Source: Flavobacterium sp. (GTDB lineage Bacteria; Bacteroidota; Bacteroidia; Flavobacteriales; Flavobacteriaceae). Taken from it: DNA of 64,000 bases. This document shows positions 52,862 to 61,550 of the stretch, in pieces (positions within the stretch are counted from its first letter, which is position 1; each line of letters opens with the position of its first letter). The notes below the pieces were generated by a model. The model was not told where the DNA came from. It saw nothing but the letters and a program-made list of their open reading frames with translations, and ran no database searches. A program made the position numbers and the translations under genes. The stretch lies in contig JACMLU010000027.1 in NCBI GenBank assembly GCA_014379405.1, positions 1-64,000 of the forward strand. The letters run 5' to 3'.

Positions 52862-53083
52862 TTATTTATCTATTAACTTAAAAAAATCGGAAAGCTTTAT
52901 ATTTCTCGCCTCGCAAATCTTATTTAATGTGCTTAGAGTTATAGTGTATGATTTGTCATTATATATTCTACGAGCAGTTTTCTCATCAATGTTATGATTT
53001 AAGGCAAACTCTGTTTTAGCTTGATTTTCACCAATCCATTTTACAGCAATATAATCACAAACCTTTCTATTTAAATCACTCAT
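52862..53083 (-). CDS. small helix-turn-helix regulator
   Basis: 73 residues forming essentially one XRE/Cro-like domain: a first helix with V-C-D-Y-I-A-V-K-W-I, N-I-D-E-K-T-A-R-R-I-Y as the turn region, and S-T-L-N-K-I-C-E-A-R-N-I-K-L-S-D-F-F-K at the end. No sensor part exists, so it is a simple repressor or activator. A perfect 24-base palindrome lies 30 bases upstream of its start, which suggests autoregulation. It faces the four-gene operon and is divergent from the RNA gene candidate to its right; it may control either or only itself. Confidence 0.85.
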   Translation of the reverse strand: MSDLNRKVCDYIAVKWIGENQAKTEFALNHNIDEKTARRIYNDKSYTITLSTLNKICEARNIKLSDFFKLIDK

Positions 53084-53112
53084 AAAACAAAATAACTAAC
53101 TATACATTAAAA

Positions 53113-53136
53113 ATAATCGGACATCTGTCCGATTAT
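53113..53136. promoter_or_regulatory. perfect palindrome, probable operator of the HTH regulator
   Basis: 11-base arms (53113-53123, 53126-53136) separated by TC, with an ATAATCGGACA core. It lies upstream of the HTH gene and 34 bases before the -7 element of the candidate RNA, so it could control both. Confidence 0.75.
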
Positions 53137-53169
53137 CAAAAACTTTTTATATATTAGCACCAAATTATT

Positions 53170-53177
53170 TATATTTG
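53170..53177 (+). promoter_or_regulatory. -7 element before the candidate RNA
   Basis: TATATTTG, identical to the -7 element of tRNA-Ser. The first stem of the RNA candidate starts 2-6 bases later, which fits a start point at its 5' end. Confidence 0.55.
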
Positions 53178-53178
53178 C

Positions 53179-53345
53179 GATTCTTCAAATAAAACATTGA
53201 AGCATTCGCTTTGAATCTCGTTATCAAAAACTGGTAATTTTAGCACGCGAGATGATAAGTAAGATGCTCACGTCCATTGGCGTGGGCTCACTTATTCGTG
53301 TGCGGGTATACCAGTACCTTGATAGCGTTTAAGCTGAGTTCCATG
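53179..53345 (+). ncRNA. candidate structured RNA with a long multi-part stem
   Basis: A 5' hairpin (CTTCAA 53183-53188 with TTGAAG 53197-53202, enclosed by GATT/AATC) is followed by one long interrupted stem. Its helices are 53219-53225/53321-53327, 53230-53236/53309-53315, 53243-53249/53297-53303, 53255-53260/53290-53295 and 53266-53272/53281-53287, closed by an 8-base loop. Several pairs are G-U, which favours function as RNA rather than as a DNA palindrome. There is no reading frame of note. It has its own -7 element and lies in the 650-base gap between the HTH gene and the SusC operon. It might belong to a known flavobacterial class such as Flavo-1; I could not compare. The 3' end is a guess. 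Confidence 0.6.
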
Positions 53346-53441
53346 CCATTTTTTATTCCCATTGGTTACTCACTTCAATTCTTGGCACTGCTTCTTTTAT
53401 AGTTTCGCAATTCATCATTAGTTTACTGAATTATACCGTTT

Positions 53442-53515
53442 GTTATTTCAAATTAGCCCAATAATCCCGATAAATCGGGAGAACTAAATGAAATATACAA
53501 CGGCATTATACCAAA
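53442..53515. repeat. direct repeat, copy B (right side of the defence-like module)
   Basis: Second copy of the 46043-46121 element, with the same order: GTTATTTCAAATTAGCCC, a CCCGAT/ATCGGG hairpin, and a Met codon leading into K-Y-T-T-A-L-Y-Q. The reading frame then runs on for 78 codons without looking like a protein. Confidence 0.7.
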
Positions 53516-53556
53516 AACTAACCATTAGTCAAAAAAATAATGAATGGTTTAAGTCC

Positions 53557-53608
53557 GGAAAGACACTGCCAGCGTCTGGCTGCAACAGACAACGGCAGTG
53601 GGCTTTCC
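53557..53608. repeat. 52-base three-stem hairpin
   Basis: Nested arms GGAAAG/CTTTCC (53557-53562, 53603-53608), CACTGCC/GGCAGTG (53564-53570, 53594-53600) and GTCTG/CAGAC (53574-53578, 53586-53590) close a 7-base loop. It is followed by TTTT. It may be a terminator or an RNA/mobile-repeat structure. Confidence 0.65.
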
Positions 53609-53728
53609 TTTTAAAAACCTTTAAATCAAATGCCTATGCAATAAAAAAATCACACCCCTTTTTTAGCCATTCGTCAAACTTGCGACTTTCGACTTTAAGA
53701 CATAATTATAACAAACAAAATTGATAAG

Positions 53729-53929
53729 ATGAAATACTACAGACAAATAAAAGTGGCATTAATAGTTGCATTTATAATAGTTATATGCCTTTGGTTTTTT
53801 GGTTGCGCCAGTTTTACCGAAACGGATCTTCCAAAGTCACAACTGATTAAAACGACCTTTTTTAAAAGTATAAAAACAGCAACAGCTACCTTTCCTTTTC
53901 AAAAACCCTTAAAATTCAAATACTTATGA
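53729..53929 (+). pseudogene. N-terminal remnant of a SusD-like lipoprotein gene
   Basis: 66 codons. A basic start and hydrophobic stretch end in a lipobox Phe-Phe-Gly-Cys-Ala, and the mature part reads F-T-E-T-D-L-P-K-S-Q-L, then a phenylalanine and T-A-T-A. The complete SusD at 57226 has the same order (V-E-V-D-L-P-N-S-Q-L, F, T-G-N-A-T). After about residue 52 the likeness ends. It is therefore a truncated SusD gene, left next to the intact second SusC/SusD pair, perhaps from an earlier duplication. If expressed it would give only a tiny lipoprotein. Confidence 0.55.
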
Positions 53930-53996
53930 GCTAAAAAACAAAACCCTTTATGCCCTAGCATCTTCGTAGCAAAATAACCAGATGCGAAGCGTAAAA

Positions 53997-54026
53997 AATC
54001 TGTGCTAATCTGTGTTAATCTGTGGC
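53997..54026. repeat. three 10-bp AATCTGTG repeats
   Basis: Three head-to-tail units starting AATCTGTG, followed by more low-complexity intergenic repeats up to about 54120. Such stretches are common between flavobacterial genes. No gene is seen in 53930-54201. Confidence 0.6.
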
Positions 54027-54201
54027 AAAAGAAAAAACCAATCACTAATCACTAAACCCAATACTATAAGAAATATAAAAAACCTTCGTGCCTAACGTCT
54101 TCGTGGCAAAAGCACAAAAAAAAGCCCTCTACCCTGTCGCCAAACTAGTATAGAGGACCAAAGCCAACAAAACCAATGTTTCATTAAACCCATCCAAAAG
54201 T

Positions 54202-57200
54202 ATGAATAAAAATTCACTCTTCAAGCCATGGGTAGTCATAGCACTGCCCAAATTCTACTACCTTTTTTTTCTGTGGTGTCTATCAGGAGTTTATGGTCAA
54301 AACACTAACATCACGGGTATCGTGACCGATGACAACGGGGCTTTAGCCGGAGTTACCATAGTACTAAAAAGTAGATCCGTTGCAACCCTCACCGATGAAA
54401 AGGGCAATTATGCCATAATCGCAAGATCCAATGACATCTTGATTTTTTCCTTTATGGGCTACAAATCTGTCGAAATACCTGTCACCAATCGTTCCATAAT
54501 CAATGTGCAATTACGAGAAGATGCCACCAGCCTCAAGGAAGTCATCATCAATGCCGGTTATTATTCCACCAAGGAAAGCGAAAGCACGGGAAATATTTCC
54601 AAAATCACTTCCAAGGATATCGAGACGCAACCGGTCACCAATGTGTTGGCTGCGATGCAAGGACGTATGGCGGGTGTGAACATCACGCAGGAAACGGGCG
54701 TTCCCGGTGGTGGGTTCAACATCCAGATTCGGGGAATCAACAGTTTGCGCGCCGAGGGTAACGAGCCACTATACATCATCGACGGTGTGCCTTATGCTTC
54801 ACAAGCCCTGAGTTATTCCCAAATCTCCACCAACATGCCGGGTGATGGTAGTCCATTGAACAGCATCAATCCTGATGACATCCAAAGCATTGAAGTCCTG
54901 AAAGATGCCGATGCCACCGCCATTTATGGTTCCCGTGGCGCAAACGGCGTGGTGCTTATCAGTACCAAAAAAGGAAAACAGGGCAAAACCCAATTCAGCG
55001 TCAATGCCTCCAAAGGTTCGGGACGAGTAACCCAAACGATCCAGCTGATGAATACGGAGCAATATTTGGCAATGCGCCGTCAAGCTTTTGCCAATGACGG
55101 AATCACACAATATCCGGACTATGAATATGATGTCAACGGTACTTGGGATCAAACTCGAAATACGGACTGGCAAAAAGAACTTATTGGTGGTACTGCAGAA
55201 ATTACGGGAGTCCAAACTTCCGTTTCAGGCGGTAATGAACAAACCCAGTTTTTGTTGAGCGGTACTTACCATTCCGAAACCACTGTTTTCCCCGGTGATT
55301 TCATCTACAAGAAAGCCGCCTTCCACTCCAACATCAACCACGAGTCCGAAAACAAAAAATTCAAGTTGAACTTTTCTGCCAATTACACCCATCAAGACAA
55401 CGACCAGTCGTCGACTGATTTCACGTTAATGGCCATGTCGTTGGCACCCAATGCTCCTGCTTTATATGATTCCCAAGGCAACTTGAATTGGGAAAACAAT
55501 ACTTGGGACAATCCTTTGGCCAATCTGGAAGGAAAATTCAAGGCCAAAACCGGGGATGTGGTGGCCAATAACCTTTTGTCCTACCAACTGTTCCAAAACC
55601 TGGAGTTAAAATCCAGTTTTGGCTATACCAACCTGCAATACGAAGAAAGCCGCACTACCCCATCCACCTTATACAATCCTGCCTACAACATCACCAGCAA
55701 GAACTCGTCCATTTTGGTCAACAACACCAACAGACAATCCTGGATTATCGAACCCCAGATCAATTGGAAAAAAGAATTTGGAAAATCAAATGTGGACGTT
55801 CTTTTGGGCGGCACCTTCTTGAACCAAGATAGTGACCGATTAATTATAAGAGGAAGAGGCTTTACCAGCAACAGCCTAATATATGATCTAGCTTCAGCCA
55901 CAACCATAACCGTACTCAACAATCAAGAAACCGCTTATAAATACCAAGCTTTTTTTGGTCGCATCAACTGGAAATGGCAGGACAAATACATCTTGAACGC
56001 CACGGGAAGAAGGGATGGTTCCAGCCGTTTTGGACCAGGCAAGCAGTTCGCCACTTTTGGAGCCGTCGGAGGGGCTTGGATCTTTTCCAAAGAGCAGTTT
56101 GTAAAAAACAATGCCTCCTTTTTTAGTTTTGGAAAACTGAGAGCCAGTTATGGTACCACGGGAAATGACCAAATTGGCGATTACCAATTCATGGACACCT
56201 ACAGTTCTTCGGGCAGTAGCTACCAAACTATTGTTGGACTGCAGCCCACCCGCCTTTTTAATCCCGATTACGGTTGGGAAACCAACACCAAACTGGAGAT
56301 TGCACTAGAAACTGGCTTTCTTCAAGATCGAATATTCTTTACTTGGGCTTGGTACAACAATGAATCCTCCAACCAATTGGTTGGAATTCCGCTACCCGCC
56401 ACAACGGGTTTTAGTTCCCTGCAAGCCAATTTGGATGCCACCGTACAAAACACGGGCGTAGAAATCACGTTGCGAACAACGAATATTCAAACACCACAAT
56501 TTACTTGGACAACCAATTTCAACCTAAGCATACCCCAAAACAAACTCGTTTCCTTCCCCGGATTGGAGAGCTCCACCTATGCCAACCAATATGTTGTGGG
56601 GCAATCCATAAACATCCAAAAATTGTACAACAATACCGGTCTAAATCCCCAAACGGGAATTTACAGCTTTGAAGATGTCAACGCAGATGGGGCAATCACC
56701 TATCCCGACGACTCGCAAACCATCCGGAATTTAAGTCCAAAATACTTTGGTGGATTGCAAAATCATCTGGAATACAAGGGATGGCAACTGGACTTCCTGT
56801 TCCAGTTCGTCAAACAAGAAAATTACAACTGGGCATATATGGCAGGGCTTCCTGGAGCCTTTGTTAACCAGTCGGTCTATGCAGCAGACAGCTGGCAACA
56901 AGCCGGCGATACCAGTGCCTACCAACAATATTCCACGGGAGTCAACAATGCCGTGGTGGAAGCCTATTACAAATACATTTCCAGTGATGCCGCCCTAAGC
57001 AACGCTTCATTTGTTCGACTCAAAAACGTGGCTCTTTCCTATGATATTCCTAAACGTTGGATCAAAGAATTGAGATGCAAAATCTATGTGCAAGGCCAAA
57101 ATTTGCTGTTGTTCACACCCTACAAAGGGGCTGACCCCGAATTCAGGTCTGCCGGCTATTTGCCTCCCCTTAAAGTCGTGACTGCCGGTATTCAACTGAA

Positions 57201-57207
57201 TTTCTAA
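54202..57207 (+). CDS. SusC/RagA-type TonB-dependent transporter, second pair
   Basis: 1001 residues. A signal peptide ending near Gly-Val-Tyr-Gly-Gln, a carboxypeptidase-regulatory-like domain (about 36-110), and the SusC plug motifs M-Q-G-R-M-A-G-V, R-G-I-N-S-L-R and L-Y-I-I-D-G-V-P are followed by the barrel, which ends in a strand finishing Gln-Leu-Asn-Phe. GC content and codon use are richer than in the island and in the first SusC gene. The partner SusD starts 18 bases later and an S9 peptidase follows, so imported cargo is more likely peptide-like than sugar. That is inference from neighbours. Confidence 0.93.
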   Translation: MNKNSLFKPWVVIALPKFYYLFFLWCLSGVYGQNTNITGIVTDDNGALAGVTIVLKSRSVATLTDEKGNYAIIARSNDILIFSFMGYKSVEIPVTNRSIINVQLREDATSLKEVIINAGYYSTKESESTGNISKITSKDIETQPVTNVLAAMQGRMAGVNITQETGVPGGGFNIQIRGINSLRAEGNEPLYIIDGVPYASQALSYSQISTNMPGDGSPLNSINPDDIQSIEVLKDADATAIYGSRGANGVVLISTKKGKQGKTQFSVNASKGSGRVTQTIQLMNTEQYLAMRRQAFANDGITQYPDYEYDVNGTWDQTRNTDWQKELIGGTAEITGVQTSVSGGNEQTQFLLSGTYHSETTVFPGDFIYKKAAFHSNINHESENKKFKLNFSANYTHQDNDQSSTDFTLMAMSLAPNAPALYDSQGNLNWENNTWDNPLANLEGKFKAKTGDVVANNLLSYQLFQNLELKSSFGYTNLQYEESRTTPSTLYNPAYNITSKNSSILVNNTNRQSWIIEPQINWKKEFGKSNVDVLLGGTFLNQDSDRLIIRGRGFTSNSLIYDLASATTITVLNNQETAYKYQAFFGRINWKWQDKYILNATGRRDGSSRFGPGKQFATFGAVGGAWIFSKEQFVKNNASFFSFGKLRASYGTTGNDQIGDYQFMDTYSSSGSSYQTIVGLQPTRLFNPDYGWETNTKLEIALETGFLQDRIFFTWAWYNNESSNQLVGIPLPATTGFSSLQANLDATVQNTGVEITLRTTNIQTPQFTWTTNFNLSIPQNKLVSFPGLESSTYANQYVVGQSINIQKLYNNTGLNPQTGIYSFEDVNADGAITYPDDSQTIRNLSPKYFGGLQNHLEYKGWQLDFLFQFVKQENYNWAYMAGLPGAFVNQSVYAADSWQQAGDTSAYQQYSTGVNNAVVEAYYKYISSDAALSNASFVRLKNVALSYDIPKRWIKELRCKIYVQGQNLLLFTPYKGADPEFRSAGYLPPLKVVTAGIQLNF

Positions 57208-57225
57208 CCTTTAAAAATTTCAAAA

Positions 57226-58650
57226 ATGAAAACTAACAATCACATAGTAAGTTTGAACCTATTTACGAATAGGTTGGACAACAAAAAATGGTTCCTCTTG
57301 CTGATATTGCAATCTTGTTTTCTGAACAGCTGCGACAACTTTGTGGAAGTGGACTTGCCCAATTCCCAATTGACTTCCCCGGCCGTTTTTGAAGACAAAG
57401 CGACCGGCAATGCGACCATGGTGGACATTTACAACAAAATCAGGGACAATGGATTGCTTACGGGAATCTCCTCGGGAATCTCCAATCAATTGGGCAATTA
57501 TACCGATGAACTGGTCTGTTATGGTTCAACAGCCAGCGTATCATTCGACTTTTACAACAATGCACTGGTGGCCACCAACAGCAATATTTCGGCAGTATGG
57601 AACAGTAGTTACAATCAAATCTATGGTACCAACAGTGTTTTGGAAGGAGTGAAAAATGCCGTTGCCTTGCCCACTCCAGACCGTGACCAACTCACAGGAG
57701 AAGCCTTATTTGTCAGGGGATTGATTCATTTCTACCTAACCAATCTTTTTGGAGACATTCCTTATATTACTTCAACGGACTACCAGCAAAACAGCTCCCC
57801 AAAACGAATTCCCCAAACAGAAGTGTACGACAAAATCAAAACCGATTTGGCACAAGCCATTGCCTTGTTACCGGAAGCCTATATCAGTACCGAAAAAGTG
57901 CGACCAAACAAATTTGCCGCCGTTGCACTGTTGGCAAGGGTTGATTTATACTCGGGTAATTGGGCGGAAGCTGCTGCAAACGCCACCCAAGTGATCAACA
58001 ACACGGCATTGTACCAATGGACTAGTTTGAACAAGGTATTTTTAAAAAATAGCACCACCACCATTTGGCAATTGATGCCAGCAGTTAAAGGAAAAAATAC
58101 CTTCGAGGGAGAAACCTTCATTTTCACGGCTGGTCCTCCCCCCTTGACAGCTTTGAGTCCGGGGTTGATGAATGCTTTTACAACTGGGGATTTGCGCAAA
58201 AGTTGGTGGACAAAAGCCGTTACCAACGGAACGACTATTTGGTATCACGCCTACAAATACAACCAATTCCAAAATACGACCACCTCCTTGGAATATTCCA
58301 TTGTATTGCGTTTGGCGGAACAATACCTGATTCGTGCCGAAGCCAAGGCACATTTGAATGATGCAGTCGGTGCTGCCCAAGACCTGAATGCCGTCCGCAA
58401 TCAAGCTGGATTGACCAACACTACAGCAACCACCAGCAGTCAAATTCTTGATGCCATCCAGCAAGAACGAAGACTGGAATTCTTTACGGAATTCGGACAT
58501 CGTTTCTTTGACCTAAAAAGAACCAACAAATTAGACAGTACACTTTCAGGGGTTAAGCTGGGTTGGGATGCCAAAGACCAACTTTGGCCTATTCCTGCCA
58601 TGGAACTGTTGGTCAATCCCAATTTACAACCTCAAAATTTCGGTTATTAA
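57226..58650 (+). CDS. SusD/RagB-type surface lipoprotein, second pair
   Basis: 474 residues with a lipobox Leu-Asn-Ser-Cys-Asp near residue 36, after an unusually long N-terminal region of about 20 residues before the hydrophobic stretch. The mature protein begins N-F-V-E-V-D-L-P-N-S-Q-L, and has G-E-A-L-F-V-R-G-L-I-H-F near 165 and R-L-A-E-Q-Y-L-I-R-A-E-A near 365. The SusD-family ending is R-R-L-E-F-F-T-E-F-G-H-R-F-F-D-L-K-R and then P-I-P. It caps the adjacent SusC pore. A truncated copy of the same family lies upstream at 53729. Confidence 0.93.
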   Translation: MKTNNHIVSLNLFTNRLDNKKWFLLLILQSCFLNSCDNFVEVDLPNSQLTSPAVFEDKATGNATMVDIYNKIRDNGLLTGISSGISNQLGNYTDELVCYGSTASVSFDFYNNALVATNSNISAVWNSSYNQIYGTNSVLEGVKNAVALPTPDRDQLTGEALFVRGLIHFYLTNLFGDIPYITSTDYQQNSSPKRIPQTEVYDKIKTDLAQAIALLPEAYISTEKVRPNKFAAVALLARVDLYSGNWAEAAANATQVINNTALYQWTSLNKVFLKNSTTTIWQLMPAVKGKNTFEGETFIFTAGPPPLTALSPGLMNAFTTGDLRKSWWTKAVTNGTTIWYHAYKYNQFQNTTTSLEYSIVLRLAEQYLIRAEAKAHLNDAVGAAQDLNAVRNQAGLTNTTATTSSQILDAIQQERRLEFFTEFGHRFFDLKRTNKLDSTLSGVKLGWDAKDQLWPIPAMELLVNPNLQPQNFGY

Positions 58651-58652
58651 AA

Positions 58653-61346
58653 ATGAGAACTTTCAAACATTATACAGAAAAAAAAGGATTCGATTTTATA
58701 GGGAACCTGCCAGCAAAGTGCCTTCCCCTTGGGGCACTCTTTATTTTTGTTTTAGTAGCCTGTCCCCTTTTGGGACAGGTAAAACAAAAAAAACAACTTA
58801 CGCCTGCCGATTATCCGCTTTGGGGAACTTTACAACTGGAGGAACTATCCGAAAAAGGAAAATGGGTAAGTTATTCAATGCGTTATGATGAACAACAGAC
58901 CGACACCTTATTCCTGAAAAATACCCAAAACAAAAAAACGATAAACTTTCTAAAAGGTTCGGAGGGAAAATTCAATAAAGAGGAATCATTTGCCTGTTTA
59001 ATCCCTGCGGGATTGGCAGCCATAAATCTTAAAACAAATCAACAACAGATGATACCCGATGCCGTGGATTTTGCTTTTTCGGCAAATGGAAAATACAGGA
59101 TGTTGTTAAAAAAAGATTCCAATAATCAAAAGAGCCTCGAAATCAGTTCATCCAATGGCGAATGGAAAGAAGACATTAAAGACGTAAATACTTTTCTGAT
59201 GAACTATGCCGGAAACAAACTGGTATGCTCCATTGAATCGAACAACCGCAATGTGGTACTACTAGTAAACTTGGACAACACCTTAACCAAAAAAGTTCTT
59301 GTGGAAGACACAAAATACCATTTCACGAATTTGGCTTGGAATTCTACCGGCAATGCGTTGGCTTTTTTTCAGGAAGCTATGGATGAAACAGCCCAAAAGG
59401 ATACGAAGTTGGTCTATTACAACTGCAACGAAGATAAACTCCTCTCGTTTTCCTTAGAGGGACAACCCCTTATTCCGCAAGAAATGCAAATGGACACCAG
59501 CAGAATCATCCCATTGACGATTTCCGATGACGGCCAAAAAGTGTTTTTTGGAATAAAGGAGAAAGACCAGATAGAGAATAAAAATAATCAGGAATCCGTC
59601 CAAATCTGGAAAAGCAGCGATAACTGGATTTATCCACAGCAAAAAGGCATCCAGAATTGGAAAAAAACAGTAAAGACTGCAGTATGGTGGCCATCCAATA
59701 ACAAATACCTTCCAATAACAACAAACGAATTTCCAAAACTGATGCTGGACGGGAAACAGCAATGGGCACTAATCTATAATCCAATTGCCAAGAAACCACA
59801 ATACAAATACAATGATGATAGAGACTTGTATGCAAAAAATTTACAAACTGGGGAATGCAAGTTGGTAATAGAACAACTAGCCGAAAATAACCAAAATATT
59901 TTAAGCCTCCCAAATACCAATTATATCGTTTATTACCAAAACAAAAACTGGTGGATATTCGATTTAAATTCCCAAACGAAACAAAACCTTACTGAAAAAC
60001 TCAACATCAATTTTGAAGATCTAAACTATGACAAAGCAGGTGACAAACCAACTTATGGTATCGCGGCTTGGAATAAAAAAAACAATAGCCTCTTACTTTA
60101 TGACCAATACGATATTTGGGAAATTACAGTTGACGGTAAGAAAACTACTCGACTCACCAGTGGAAGAGAAAAACAAATTTGTTTTCGAATTCCAAAACGT
60201 AAAAACGGTACTTGGAACAAAATAAATTTTGATGGTTTAAGCTGTAGTGAAGTAGATTTAGATCAAGAATTAACGCTAGAAGTAAATGGAGATGATTTGT
60301 TTTCAGGATATTATACATGGAATAAAAAACAAAAGGAATCTAAAATACTATATACCAACAAAACGGTAGACCAATTGATCAAAGCTTCCAAAAAAAATAG
60401 CTATGTCTATCGTGATCAGGATTACGATAGTCCACCTACGCTACTATTTTATGATTCCTCTAAAAATAATCCCCAAAAACTATTTGAAAGCAATCCCCAA
60501 CACCATCAATACGAATGGGGAAAGTCAGAACTCATTTATTATCAAAATGCAAAAGGAAAAACACTGAAAGGAATATTGTACTATCCAGCTGGTTACAATC
60601 CTACTAAAAAATACCCGATGATTGTGCACCTTTACGAACGACAGTCCAATGAATTGCATTATTATGTGAATCCCTCAGAATTGGATTCCAGAGGATTCAA
60701 CAGAACCAACTTCACCACCCAAGGCTATTTTGTCTTGTATCCAGACATCAGTTACGAAATCGGAAATCCGGGAGTTTCTGCACTGGATTGTGTGGTTGCC
60801 GCAACACAATCTGTAATCGATAAAGGATTGGTACTACCCAATAGAATCGGTCTTATAGGACATTCTTTCGGTGGCTATGAAACCAGTTTCATTGTCACCC
60901 AAACCGATCTTTTTGCTGCGGCAATTGCGGGAGCTTCAGCCACCGACTTGACGAGTTGGTACCTGACCATAGGCTGGAATACGGGCAGACCCGAAATTTG
61001 GCGGTTTGAAAGCCAACAATGGCGAATGGGAAAATCCCTGTTCGAGGATATGGAAGCGTATAATCGAAACTCCCCAATTTTACACGCCAACCAAATCAAG
61101 ACACCACTACTCTTGTGGACAGGAGAAGAAGACAAGCAAGTCAACAGCAATCAAAGCATCGAATTCTATCTGGCATTGCGGAGACTGGAAAAACAGGCCA
61201 CTATGTTGGTCTATCCAAAAGAACGTCATGACCTAGCGAAAGAACCACATCAAAAGGATTTGACGCATCGAATACAAAATTGGTTTGATTATTATTTGAA
61301 AGACAAGCAGCCGGAACCTTGGATACTTGGAACTAAAAAGCAATAA
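58653..61346 (+). CDS. S9-family serine peptidase (prolyl oligopeptidase-like), exported
   Basis: 897 residues from the ATG at 58653, two bases after the SusD stop; an earlier in-frame Met lies inside SusD. A hydrophobic segment (about 22-42, ending V-A-C-P-L-L-G-Q) serves as signal peptide, possibly a lipobox. Residues 50-630 are a WD-like propeller region, and residues 640-897 an alpha/beta hydrolase with the triad Ser738 (G-H-S-F-G-G), Asp827 (E-E-D-K-Q-V) and His859 (E-R-H-D-L). S9 enzymes cleave short peptides, often at proline or dipeptide positions. Together with the SusC/SusD pair it would form a peptide capture and digestion unit (inference). Confidence 0.9.
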   Translation: MRTFKHYTEKKGFDFIGNLPAKCLPLGALFIFVLVACPLLGQVKQKKQLTPADYPLWGTLQLEELSEKGKWVSYSMRYDEQQTDTLFLKNTQNKKTINFLKGSEGKFNKEESFACLIPAGLAAINLKTNQQQMIPDAVDFAFSANGKYRMLLKKDSNNQKSLEISSSNGEWKEDIKDVNTFLMNYAGNKLVCSIESNNRNVVLLVNLDNTLTKKVLVEDTKYHFTNLAWNSTGNALAFFQEAMDETAQKDTKLVYYNCNEDKLLSFSLEGQPLIPQEMQMDTSRIIPLTISDDGQKVFFGIKEKDQIENKNNQESVQIWKSSDNWIYPQQKGIQNWKKTVKTAVWWPSNNKYLPITTNEFPKLMLDGKQQWALIYNPIAKKPQYKYNDDRDLYAKNLQTGECKLVIEQLAENNQNILSLPNTNYIVYYQNKNWWIFDLNSQTKQNLTEKLNINFEDLNYDKAGDKPTYGIAAWNKKNNSLLLYDQYDIWEITVDGKKTTRLTSGREKQICFRIPKRKNGTWNKINFDGLSCSEVDLDQELTLEVNGDDLFSGYYTWNKKQKESKILYTNKTVDQLIKASKKNSYVYRDQDYDSPPTLLFYDSSKNNPQKLFESNPQHHQYEWGKSELIYYQNAKGKTLKGILYYPAGYNPTKKYPMIVHLYERQSNELHYYVNPSELDSRGFNRTNFTTQGYFVLYPDISYEIGNPGVSALDCVVAATQSVIDKGLVLPNRIGLIGHSFGGYETSFIVTQTDLFAAAIAGASATDLTSWYLTIGWNTGRPEIWRFESQQWRMGKSLFEDMEAYNRNSPILHANQIKTPLLLWTGEEDKQVNSNQSIEFYLALRRLEKQATMLVYPKERHDLAKEPHQKDLTHRIQNWFDYYLKDKQPEPWILGTKKQ

Positions 61347-61349
61347 AAA

Positions 61350-61386
61350 AACAATGCATCCTCTATGATTTAGTGGCTGCATTGTT
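61350..61386 (+). terminator. terminator of the second SusC operon
   Basis: Arms AACAATGCA (61350-61358) and TGCATTGTT (61378-61386), extended inward with two mismatches (…CTA/TAG…). An A-run precedes it. The same stem sequence recurs at 63247-63280. Confidence 0.6.
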
Positions 61387-61550
61387 AATATTCCATTGTC
61401 AAATTTTAACATATCTTCCCCAAACAACTGGCCTACATTTTTTGCTCAATACTCTTAAGTATTTAAGAGGCTTAAATCACAAGAAGAATTGCCTTGTACT
61501 GACATAATTTCTTTATCTAAACCCAAATGCGATATATGGAATTAAAATAA

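Noticed and set aside
53557..53608. Integron attC site
   Set aside because: The hairpin lacks the GTTRRRY/RYYYAAC ends and no integron integrase is present.
53488..53724. 78-codon open frame after repeat copy B
   Set aside because: The first residues come from the repeat, the middle is the translated hairpin, and the rest is low-complexity intergenic sequence. It does not look like a protein.
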